DNA from: an uncultured Bacilli bacterium
GTDB taxonomy: Bacteria; Bacillota_I; Bacilli_A; RF39; UBA660
Reading direction: 5' to 3'
DNA: 12,488 nt
NCBI GenBank assembly: GCA_910588025.1
Contig: CAJUQG010000030.1
Coordinates: 1-12,488 of the forward strand
Shown: one piece after another, positions 7,765 through 12,488 of the stretch
Layout: each line of letters begins with the position of its first letter
Position numbering within the stretch: position 1 is the first letter of the stretch
Notes under the pieces: model-generated
What the model was told of the DNA's origin: nothing
Database searches by the model: none
What the model saw: the letters and a program-made list of their open reading frames with translations, nothing else
Position numbers and translations under genes: made by a program

Positions 7765-7949
7765 CGGTTCCTTTTAGAAGAACAAGTAAAACTAAAAAGA
7801 GAATGCGTCGTACTCACTTAAAAAAAGAAGTAAGTGCCATGACAAAATGTTCAAAATGTGGAGCAAACCTTAAACCACATCGTGCTTGTCCAAAATGTGG
7901 TAATTACAAAGGTGAAGTAAAATTAAATGTTCCAACAGAAGAAGAATAA
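7738..7949 (+). CDS. rpmF: 50S ribosomal protein L32 with an L27-like N-terminal leader
   Basis: The 70-residue protein contains a complete bacterial L32 of the zinc-binding type: AVPFRRTSKTKKRMRRTH, then Cys38-x2-Cys41 and Cys51-x2-Cys54. Normal L32 is translated as MAVPFRR and loses Met. Here nine extra residues, MLKLDLQAF, precede the Ala. The ATG at 7738 is fixed by AAGGAG overlapping the yceD stop (7730-7732). No ATG, GTG or TTG lies between it and the AVPFRR segment, so the leader must be translated. It nearly copies the nine-residue prosegment of Firmicutes L27, MLKLNLQFF, which the cysteine protease Prp removes. Cleavage at the same point would release exactly the standard mature L32 end, AVPF. 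The gene is the second of a yceD-rpmF operon and is followed by a terminator. Confidence 0.95.
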
Positions 7950-7953
7950 AAAT

Positions 7954-7978
7954 GGAAGCAAATAATGCTTCTTTTTTT
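7954..7978 (+). terminator. Intrinsic terminator after rpmF
   Basis: GAAGCA (7955-7960) and TGCTTC (7966-7971) form a 6-bp stem with an AATAA loop, extended by a G-T wobble and followed by seven T (7972-7978). It begins 4 bases after the rpmF stop and separates yceD-rpmF from murD. Confidence 0.9.
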
Positions 7979-7996
7979 AACGCCAAAAGAATTTTT

Positions 7997-8005
7997 TGCT
8001 ATAAT
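7997..8005 (+). promoter_or_regulatory. Extended -10 promoter of murD
   Basis: TGCTATAAT is an extended -10 element immediately after the rpmF terminator. The -35 region at 18 bp spacing (TTTAAC, 7976-7981) is weak. A start near 8012 rules out the in-frame ATGs at 7965 (as the codon before TTACTT-like Leu-rich residues) and 8004, which overlaps the -10 box itself. Confidence 0.65.
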
Positions 8006-8030
8006 GTTAAAGAAGGGTGGTATATTTAAA

Positions 8031-9338
8031 ATGTATCAAAATAAAAAAATTTTTATATTAGGTATGGCGAAAAGTGGTTATGAATGTGCTAAGTTACTAG
8101 CAAAAAATAATCATATCGTGATTACTGATGTAAAAGAGCAACCGCAAAAGAATATTGAGGAATTAAAGCAATTAAACGTAAGAGTAGAAATAACACAAAA
8201 TCCACTAGAATTATTAGATGAGACATTTGATGTTGTTATAAAAAACCCTGGAATTATAATGACTCATCCTCTAATCGAAAAAGCCTTACAATTAAATATT
8301 CCTATAGTTAACGAAATGGAAGTTGCTTATCATTATTTGCCAGAAGATGTAAAAATCATTGGAATCACTGGTTCAAACGGAAAAACTACCACTACAACTC
8401 TAATTTATGAAATTATGAAAGAAATGAATTTACCTGTACATTTGGGTGGAAATATTGGATATCCTTTATCAAGCATAGTTGCCAAAATAAAAAAAGGTGA
8501 CATTGTCCTTTTAGAAATATCTGATCATCAATTATTAAATTTTCAAGATTTTAAAACGGATATTAGTGTATTAACAAATTTATGTCCAACTCATTTAGAT
8601 TTTCATGGTTCCTATGAAGCTTATAAAAAAGTAAAACAAAAAATTTGTGCTCATCACACGAAAAATGATTTAGCTATTTTAAATGCTACAAATGAAGAAT
8701 CAATTCAAGAAATGAAAAATATTACTTCAAAAATAGAATATTTTGCAGGTCAAAATGCTTGGATTGAAAATGATGCAATTTTTATAAATGGCGAGGAAAT
8801 TATAAAACTTCAAGAAATAAAATTAAAAGGAACACATAATTATGAAAATATTATGGCTTGTTTACTGGTAATAAAAGAATTTGGGCTTAATAAAGAAGCC
8901 ATAAAAAAAGTACTAGCCAATTTCGGAGGAGTGGAACATCGTTTAGAATTGGCTAAAGTATCAAATGGTATTGCATACTATAATGATTCCAAATCTACAA
9001 ATCCAGTTTCTACTATTACTGCCTTAAAAAGTTTTGAAACGCCACTTCTTTTAATATTAGGAGGCATGGAACGAAATCAGGATTTTTATGACTTAAAAGA
9101 TTATGTTTCTTGTGTCAAACATATTTACGCTATTGGTGAAACAAGAGAGCGAATCGCAAAATTTGCACAAGATATGAATATTCCTTATACTTCAAAAGAA
9201 TATCTTAAAGAAATTATGGAAGATATTAAAAACGATGTAGTAAGTGGTGATACCGTTTTATTATCTCCAGCTAGCGCATCATGGGACCAATATGACAAGT
9301 TTGAAACTCGTGGCGATGAATTTAAAAAATTAATTTAA
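8031..9338 (+). CDS. murD: UDP-N-acetylmuramoyl-L-alanine:D-glutamate ligase
   Basis: The 435-residue cytoplasmic enzyme adds D-glutamate to UDP-MurNAc-L-Ala in peptidoglycan synthesis. The N-terminal Rossmann-like domain binds the UDP part (KKIFILGMAKSG). The central ATPase domain has the P-loop GSNGKTTTTT (114-123), EISDHQL (162-168), THLDFHG with His188, and Lys202 at the position that is carbamylated in E. coli MurD. The C-terminal domain has EHRLE (302-306), DSKSTN (319-324) and SPASASWDQ (412-420). The usual SSFQL motif reads SDHQL, and SPACAS reads SPASAS. ATG 8031 is chosen because it follows the promoter and matches family starts; GGGTGG lies 10 bases upstream, a rather long spacing. 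No other mur or division genes adjoin it. Confidence 0.95.
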   Translation: MYQNKKIFILGMAKSGYECAKLLAKNNHIVITDVKEQPQKNIEELKQLNVRVEITQNPLELLDETFDVVIKNPGIIMTHPLIEKALQLNIPIVNEMEVAYHYLPEDVKIIGITGSNGKTTTTTLIYEIMKEMNLPVHLGGNIGYPLSSIVAKIKKGDIVLLEISDHQLLNFQDFKTDISVLTNLCPTHLDFHGSYEAYKKVKQKICAHHTKNDLAILNATNEESIQEMKNITSKIEYFAGQNAWIENDAIFINGEEIIKLQEIKLKGTHNYENIMACLLVIKEFGLNKEAIKKVLANFGGVEHRLELAKVSNGIAYYNDSKSTNPVSTITALKSFETPLLLILGGMERNQDFYDLKDYVSCVKHIYAIGETRERIAKFAQDMNIPYTSKEYLKEIMEDIKNDVVSGDTVLLSPASASWDQYDKFETRGDEFKKLI

Positions 9339-9538
9339 GACATCTTCTAAATAATATAACAAATGAAATCAATCTTTATATTCTGAAAATGGAAATTAGT
9401 ATGATTAATTTTTCTATGGTGTTAAAAAAAGAAATACAAAAATATTTAGTGTTAGCAGCACAACAAGCAATGAACTAAAATAGCTCATATCATATGCTCT
9501 ATATAATTATGCAAAAATGTTTACTAAATTGACAAAAT
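9339..9538 (+). other. Gene-poor stretch after murD
   Basis: Nothing here looks like an expressed gene. One plus-strand frame is open from 9338 to a TAA at 9476-9478, including a 29-codon piece from ATG 9389 (ending LVLAAQQAMN). There is no ribosome binding site before it and no family I recognise, so it may be a remnant or chance. No terminator of murD is seen before the two-way hairpin at 9539-9575, which may also end murD transcription. Confidence 0.35.
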
Positions 9539-9575
9539 AAAAACTACCTTCAATTTAATTTTGAAAGTAGTTTTT
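9539..9575. terminator. Two-way terminator between murD and tRNA-Arg
   Basis: AAAAACTACCTTCAA (9539-9553) and TTGAAAGTAGTTTTT (9561-9575) form a 15-bp stem with a single C-A mismatch and a 7-base loop. The terminal T and A runs give U tails in both directions. It can end the leftward tRNA transcript and any read-through from murD. Confidence 0.88.
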
Positions 9576-9609
9576 ATATTATCTCGAAAGTTCGAGTATC
9601 TATTAAATC

Positions 9610-9686
9610 TGGTGTTCGCGGGGAGATTCGAACTCTCGACCGATCGCTTAGAAGGCGATTGCTCTATCCAACTGAGCTACGCGAAC
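9610..9686 (-). tRNA. tRNA-Arg (anticodon UCU)
   Basis: The minus strand folds as a complete 77-base tRNA with encoded CCA. The acceptor stem is GTTCGCG with CGCGAAC, the discriminator is A, the D stem is GCTC/GAGC around AGTTGGATA, and the anticodon stem is ATCGC/GCGAT with loop CTTCTAA. The anticodon TCT reads AGA/AGG arginine codons, which are frequent in this AT-rich genome. The T arm is GAGAG-TTCGAAT-CTCCC; its second pair is A-C where a G-C is expected. It is transcribed alone from its own promoter and ends at 9539-9575. Confidence 0.97.
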
Positions 9687-9706
9687 AGAATAACAAGAAC
9701 AAAATG

Positions 9707-9736
9707 ATTATAATATATTTAACATGTTCTTGTCAA
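9707..9736 (-). promoter_or_regulatory. Consensus promoter of tRNA-Arg
   Basis: On the minus strand TTGACA (9736-9731) and TATAAT (9712-9707) are 18 bp apart. The start should fall near 9700, about 14 bases before the mature 5' end. Perfect 9-bp inverted arms, ACAAGAACA (9693-9701) and TGTTCTTGT (9725-9733), flank the -10 box and overlap the -35. Confidence 0.85.
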
Positions 9737-9767
9737 TTCTCTTTTTATTTTATCACATATTTCTCAT

Positions 9768-10703
9768 TTAATTCCGTTTTGTAGTAATTTTTTCCCCATT
9801 AATCGAAAAATTAACCGCTTGTACATCCAACGTATCTTTCATCGATAAAGCAATAGAATATTCTACTTCTTCTAAAATTTGTTTATTTTGAAAATCATCT
9901 AATAAATATTGATTGAAACTTAAATGAATATCATTTTCTAAAATTTCATAATCTAATAACTCAGCATTAGCATTTAAATAGCTCATTAAATTAGTTTGGT
10001 GAGTAGGAGAACTTTTTAATCGTTCAATAATAATTTCTACTTTTTCTTTTTCGTTATTTGTTATTTCAGTAACAGGAACATAATAAAGAAAATCTTGATA
10101 TTTACTTACATAATAAGTAGTAGTTTTAGTAACATTTTGTATTTTGGTTAAATCATAGATTTTATTAATACCATAATCTCTTGTTAATGTGGTTGGCAGC
10201 TTAATATTAGTATTTGGAAGCTTAGTCATAAGTTCCCCATTAACATATATTAATAGCCCTTGTACATCTTTTATTTCTGTAAGGGAATAAATTAAACTTT
10301 CAATAACATCCTCTTCTGATCCTTTTGGAATTTTTAAAAAAGTTTCATTAAAATTTATTTTTAAAATTCCGTTTTGAATATCAATTTCTTCTACTTTTGT
10401 CCCGCTAGGTATAACAGCCGTAAAACCATTTGGAAGATAATGAGATTTCTTGCCATTGATTGTTAGCATTTCTATAATTTCCCTTGCTTGATTTAAACTA
10501 TCATTATTTTTAATTACGACTTGCGTTCTTGCCACATATTGGTTGGGATCAATTAAATAAATAGCCCCATAAACAGAAGGGTTGGTTGTTGTTTCACTTT
10601 CAAAATGGTCATTAAGTGAGGTTGGAAAAATTGAAATAATTGTAAAAATAAAAAGAGCAACTGAAGTGACGGCAATTCTCCTAAAAGCACTTTTCTTTAA
10701 CAT
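9768..10703 (-). CDS. gerM: GerM-like sporulation protein with two GerMN domains
   Basis: The 311-residue protein has an N-terminal membrane segment (about residues 9-29) followed by two GerMN-type domains (about 45-165 and 195-305). Each has the core pattern of a long helix after N-x-x-x-A (DSLNQAREIIEML), a LPxGxxV turn and a closing INFN/LSFN strand. In Bacillus subtilis GerM sits on the mother-cell side of the forespore envelope and helps assemble the SpoIIIAH-SpoIIQ channel. There it is a lipoprotein; here no lipobox Cys exists, so it is probably held by the uncleaved hydrophobic helix. AGGTGG lies 4 bases before the ATG. The sequence CATAGTAT at 10726-10719 resembles a sporulation-sigma -10 box but has no convincing -35. 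gerE and a SpoIIIAH-like gene lie upstream. Confidence 0.9.
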   Translation of the reverse strand: MLKKSAFRRIAVTSVALFIFTIISIFPTSLNDHFESETTTNPSVYGAIYLIDPNQYVARTQVVIKNNDSLNQAREIIEMLTINGKKSHYLPNGFTAVIPSGTKVEEIDIQNGILKINFNETFLKIPKGSEEDVIESLIYSLTEIKDVQGLLIYVNGELMTKLPNTNIKLPTTLTRDYGINKIYDLTKIQNVTKTTTYYVSKYQDFLYYVPVTEITNNEKEKVEIIIERLKSSPTHQTNLMSYLNANAELLDYEILENDIHLSFNQYLLDDFQNKQILEEVEYSIALSMKDTLDVQAVNFSINGEKITTKRN

Positions 10704-10747
10704 GATACCACCTAATTAATACTATGATATTAAACTTGGAATAGAAC

Positions 10748-10772
10748 AAAAAAAGTCTTCCGAAGAAGACTT
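10748..10772 (-). terminator. Intrinsic terminator after gerE
   Basis: On the minus strand AAGTCTTC and GAAGACTT form a perfect 8-bp stem closed by a stable TTCG tetraloop and followed by seven T (including those paired at the stem base). It starts 3 bases past the gerE stop and separates gerE from gerM. Confidence 0.94.
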
Positions 10773-10775
10773 AAC

Positions 10776-10982
10776 TTATAATGTAATTTCACCTAATTTT
10801 AATAGTTCGACAACAGCCTGTGCTCGAGCTTTAACCCCAAGCTTTTGCATTACATTTGAAATATGATTTCGGACTGTTTTTTCACTAATTCCTAAAAAAT
10901 CTGCAATTTCCTGCGTTGATTTATTTAATACTAAAAGTTCAAAAACTTCTTGTTCTCTCATTGTTAGAATCTTATTATTCAT
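10776..10982 (-). CDS. gerE: GerE, late sporulation transcriptional regulator
   Basis: The 68-residue protein is a bare LuxR-type helix-turn-helix (HTH near residues 33-46) with no receiver domain. It matches Bacillus subtilis GerE (74 residues) closely across its length: LTMREQEVFELL, then ISEKTVRNHISNVMQKLGVKARAQAVVELL and GEITL at the C-terminus. In Bacillus, GerE is the last regulator of the mother-cell cascade, activating or repressing spore coat genes. ATG 10982 is chosen because GAGGGAAG sits directly upstream and the length fits the family; an in-frame ATG at 11021 has no ribosome binding site and falls at the predicted start site. A sigma-K-type promoter lies upstream. gerM follows and a SpoIIIAH-like gene precedes. 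Other small LuxR proteins exist, but the near identity of the recognition helix makes GerE very likely. Confidence 0.93.
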   Translation of the reverse strand: MNNKILTMREQEVFELLVLNKSTQEIADFLGISEKTVRNHISNVMQKLGVKARAQAVVELLKLGEITL

Positions 10983-11023
10983 AGCTTCCCTCACTTTCTT
11001 GATGAACCTTTTAATACTCATAA

Positions 11024-11051
11024 TATTTTATGATAAAAAAAGGAAGTAGGT
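11024..11051 (-). promoter_or_regulatory. Probable sigma-K promoter of gerE
   Basis: On the minus strand AC (11051-11050), a 17-bp spacer and CATAAAATA (11032-11024) match the sigma-K pattern AC-N16/17-CATANNNTA. Transcription would start near 11017, about 35 bases before the gerE ATG. In Bacillus subtilis gerE is a sigma-K gene. There is no sigma-A promoter at a suitable place. The -35 dinucleotide is short, so the match rests mainly on the -10 box and context. Confidence 0.6.
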
Positions 11052-11075
11052 GAGGCTTGCTAGTAAATCTACTTC
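11035..11075 (-). terminator. Terminator of the SpoIIIAH-like gene
   Basis: On the minus strand GAAGTAG (11075-11069) and CTACTTC (11049-11043) form a perfect 7-bp stem with a 19-base loop, followed by C and seven T (11041-11035). The stem includes the stop codon TAG of the SpoIIIAH-like gene, and the loop and 3' arm overlap the -35 region of the gerE promoter. The long loop lowers confidence a little. Confidence 0.7.
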
Positions 11076-11569
11076 TGAAATTTAACAGTAATATACATTT
11101 TTTTATTGTATAAAGCTTGTATACTTCTTATAATATTGTTTGCTACACTCACATTATGGTCATTTGATTCTACTACAATACTAATTTGGTCATTTTGAAT
11201 TTTCACAAAACTATTTAGTTGAAATTCTTCTTTGATTTTCTTTTCTAATTCTTCTTCTTTTCCTTTATTAGCGTTTAAGGCCATCAGTTCATCATAAGCA
11301 TCATTTTTTTCTTCTAATGTTGCGGTATCATCTAATAAAATTGTTTGCAAATCATTCATTGCTTTTAACAATTCTTCTTCCTCATTTACTCGCATAGCTA
11401 CCAAAATACTGGATTCTTCTACATTTACATTTACGGTTGTAGAATCTTCATTTTGAGAATTATTTAAAATAGAGGAAAGAGCATCATCACTCATAGTGAC
11501 GTAATAAATACCGAGTACTAAAATCAAACTAAAAAGTGTTACAAACCAAAGTCCTTGTTTATTAATCAT
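11069..11569 (-). CDS. SpoIIIAH-like sporulation protein
   Basis: The 166-residue protein resembles Bacillus subtilis SpoIIIAH, the mother-cell membrane protein whose YscJ/FliF-like domain binds SpoIIQ and forms the channel across the forespore envelope. It opens with NKQGLWFVTLFSLILVLGIYYVT, the family's single membrane helix (about 7-24). An acidic linker follows, then a conserved region with LLDDTATLEEKNDAYDELMAL (79-99), and a C-terminal ring-building fold ending in ITVKFQK. It is shorter than the Bacillus protein (218 residues), mostly in the linker. GGAGGG lies 6 bases before the ATG. In most spore formers this gene is the last of the spoIIIAA-AH operon; here it stands alone beside gerE and gerM. 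CATATATTT upstream could be a sporulation -10 box, but no -35 is convincing. Confidence 0.85.
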   Translation of the reverse strand: MINKQGLWFVTLFSLILVLGIYYVTMSDDALSSILNNSQNEDSTTVNVNVEESSILVAMRVNEEEELLKAMNDLQTILLDDTATLEEKNDAYDELMALNANKGKEEELEKKIKEEFQLNSFVKIQNDQISIVVESNDHNVSVANNIIRSIQALYNKKMYITVKFQK

Positions 11570-11640
11570 AATATCCCTCCATAGACCTACTTAAATATAT
11601 GGAATTATTGGTAAATTATTACATTAAAATATACTTTCTA

Positions 11641-11649
11641 TGCTATAAT
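11641..11649 (+). promoter_or_regulatory. Extended -10 promoter of the membrane-protein gene
   Basis: TGCTATAAT is an extended -10 element, identical to that of murD. No good -35 is seen. Transcription should start near 11656, about 18 bases before the ATG, and include AGGTGA at 11664-11669. Confidence 0.65.
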
Positions 11650-11673
11650 ATTATAAGAAGAGTAGGTGAATTC

Positions 11674-12423
11674 ATGTATCAGATAGCCCTATTGTTTATG
11701 AATTTTATGTTATTTAGCTTATTTGGTTACATTGCCGAAATGACAATGTGTATAATTGTTGACCATAAAATTACTAATCGAGGATTTCTTTGTGGACCTA
11801 TCATACCAATCTATGGAGTTGGCAGCTTATTTTTAACTTTTTTATTAGAACCTTTTAAAAGCAATCCCTTTATTATTTTTTTCTTTGGAATAATTATTAC
11901 TACAACGCTTGAATATATTACCAGTTATTTACTTGAGAAAATTTTTCATAATCGTTGGTGGGATTACAGTTCTAATTCCTTTAATATCAATGGTCGTATT
12001 TGTTTACTAAATAGTTCTTTGTTTGGTATAGGATCTTTAGCAATTATTTATTTAGCAAATCCAATTTTTAGAGATTTTTTAGAACAAATGAATCATGTTG
12101 CGCTAATAATTTGTGCAATTATCCTTTTTATTATTTTTACTTTTGATGTCATATATTCTTGTGTAGTAGCTTATAATCTTCGAAATCAAATTATTATCTT
12201 TAGTGAACTAAAAAATGAGAAATTAGCTCGTTTGCCAGGAATGTTAGAAAGAATGATAAAAAAGCGTGTAAAACAAATAAAACGTTATCCAAATCGTTTA
12301 TTAAAAGCTTTCCCATATTTGCAAAAAAGCAATGAAAAAGAATTTGCTATCATAAAAAAAATTCAAGAAACGAAAAAGACAAAGTTAAAGTCTAAGAAAA
12401 AGAAGAAAAGTCGAAAAAAATAG
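11674..12423 (+). CDS. PF06541-type multi-pass membrane protein (putative ABC-transporter type IV)
   Basis: The 249-residue protein matches the family labelled putative ABC-transporter type IV (PF06541, CmpB-like), whose function is not established. The family marks are GFLCGPIIPIYGVGSL (37-52), LEYITSYLLEKIFHNRWWDY (79-98) and INGRICLLNSSLFG (105-118). Hydrophobic spans lie near residues 4-28, 42-61, 66-90, 110-130 and 143-167. The C-terminal third is soluble and ends in a strongly basic, Lys-rich tail (about 232-249), likely facing the cytoplasm. ATG 11674 is chosen because AGGTGA lies 4 bases upstream and an extended -10 box precedes it; the longer frame from 11599 would start before the promoter. 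No ATPase or partner gene adjoins it. It ends at a terminator abutting the end repeat. Confidence 0.88.
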   Translation: MYQIALLFMNFMLFSLFGYIAEMTMCIIVDHKITNRGFLCGPIIPIYGVGSLFLTFLLEPFKSNPFIIFFFGIIITTTLEYITSYLLEKIFHNRWWDYSSNSFNINGRICLLNSSLFGIGSLAIIYLANPIFRDFLEQMNHVALIICAIILFIIFTFDVIYSCVVAYNLRNQIIIFSELKNEKLARLPGMLERMIKKRVKQIKRYPNRLLKAFPYLQKSNEKEFAIIKKIQETKKTKLKSKKKKKSRKK

Positions 12424-12437
12424 AGAAATCTATTTTT
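12416..12437 (+). terminator. Terminator of the membrane-protein gene
   Basis: AAAAATAGA (12416-12424) and TCTATTTTT (12429-12437) form a perfect 9-bp stem closed by a GAAA tetraloop. The stop codon TAG (12421-12423) lies in the 5' arm. The T tract is part of the 3' arm and is cut off by CAG at 12438, the first bases of the end repeat. Confidence 0.8.
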
Positions 12438-12483
12438 CAGACTGTTGACAAATAGGTATAAATTTTTACTTATTTGTCTTTTT
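12435..12483. repeat. Right copy of the 49-bp inverted repeat
   Basis: This is the exact reverse complement of bases 1-49. Reading rightward it starts TTTCAGACTG, contains TTGACA (12445-12450), then a hairpin (12447-12478: 12 paired bases with one G-T wobble, about 8-base loop) followed by six T (12479-12484). Its outer edge continues TTATTG-like to the window end, five bases beyond what the left copy shows. It lies directly after a terminator stem, as the left copy does. Confidence 0.85.
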
Positions 12484-12488
12484 TATTG

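Noticed and set aside
7965..8030. Longer MurD starts at 7965 and 8004
   Set aside because: 7965 lies inside the rpmF terminator and 8004 inside the -10 box; the family start fits 8031.
9338..9478. Open plus-strand frame after murD with a 29-codon piece from ATG 9389
   Set aside because: It has no ribosome binding site, no recognisable family and low-complexity AT-rich codons, so it is mentioned only as part of the gene-poor stretch.
9529..9534. TTGACA on the plus strand
   Set aside because: The -10 position falls in the terminator stem (AATTTA) and no gene follows on that strand.
9583..9596. CTCGAA-AG-TTCGAG hairpin next to the tRNA, resembling a T arm
   Set aside because: The flanks do not pair as a tRNA T stem and no other tRNA arms are nearby; it is a short chance palindrome or part of the tRNA 3' trailer.
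10983..11021. Longer GerE start (ATG at 11021)
   Set aside because: It has no ribosome binding site, exceeds the family length and lies at the predicted transcription start.
12445..12473. Possible outward promoter in the end repeat (TTGACA then ACTTAT)
   Set aside because: The -10 candidate is poor and lies in the hairpin arm followed by a T run, so a terminator-like role is better supported.
1..12488. CRISPR arrays, rRNA, transposase or phage genes
   Set aside because: No spaced direct repeats, rRNA motifs, transposase or integrase motifs are visible in the window; the only mobile-element hint is the end repeat.

Overview
The window is about 12.5 kb of very AT-rich DNA from a low-GC, Gram-positive, endospore-forming bacterium (Bacillota). 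Bacilli or an Erysipelotrichia-like lineage fits best. The grounds are the gene pairs seen in Bacillus (tmcAL diverging from yceD-rpmF, and polA followed by mutM), a GerE that is very close to the Bacillus protein, GerM, a SpoIIIAH-like protein, AGGTGA/GGAGG ribosome binding sites, and consensus sigma-A promoters. It reads as core chromosome, not a mobile accessory island, although both ends lie inside the same repeat.

Layout. 1-906: a copy of the end repeat, a hairpin, then a leftward RelA/SpoT-type HD hydrolase that diverges from a LysR regulator across a short AT-rich promoter region. 907-5443, rightward: LysR, DNA polymerase I (polA), formamidopyrimidine-DNA glycosylase (mutM). 5444-7157, leftward: tmcAL, then a DnaQ-type exonuclease with its own consensus promoter; the exonuclease converges on mutM at a shared terminator. 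7158-9338, rightward: yceD-rpmF (terminated), then murD. 9339-9767: a gene-poor stretch with a two-way terminator and a leftward tRNA-Arg(UCU). 9768-11569, leftward: a sporulation block transcribed in the order spoIIIAH-like, gerE, gerM, with terminators after the first two. 11674-12423, rightward: a PF06541-type membrane protein, its terminator, and the second copy of the end repeat in inverted orientation.

How the genes fit together. PolA, MutM and possibly the exonuclease serve DNA repair. YceD, L32, TmcAL and the tRNA serve ribosome and tRNA supply. MurD makes peptidoglycan precursor. The sporulation block is coherent: in Bacillus subtilis GerM helps assemble the SpoIIIAH-SpoIIQ channel, and GerE is the late mother-cell regulator made under sigma-K. 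A close sigma-K-type promoter precedes gerE here.

The strongest oddity is ribosomal protein L32. It starts with a nine-residue leader, MLKLDLQAF, placed exactly before the normal mature N-terminus AVPFRR. The leader closely resembles the nine-residue prosegment of Firmicutes ribosomal protein L27 (MLKLNLQFF), which the protease Prp removes. This suggests that L32 may also be matured by proteolysis in this organism. The second notable signal is a 49-bp perfect inverted repeat at the two ends of the window, each copy abutting a different gene's terminator hairpin.
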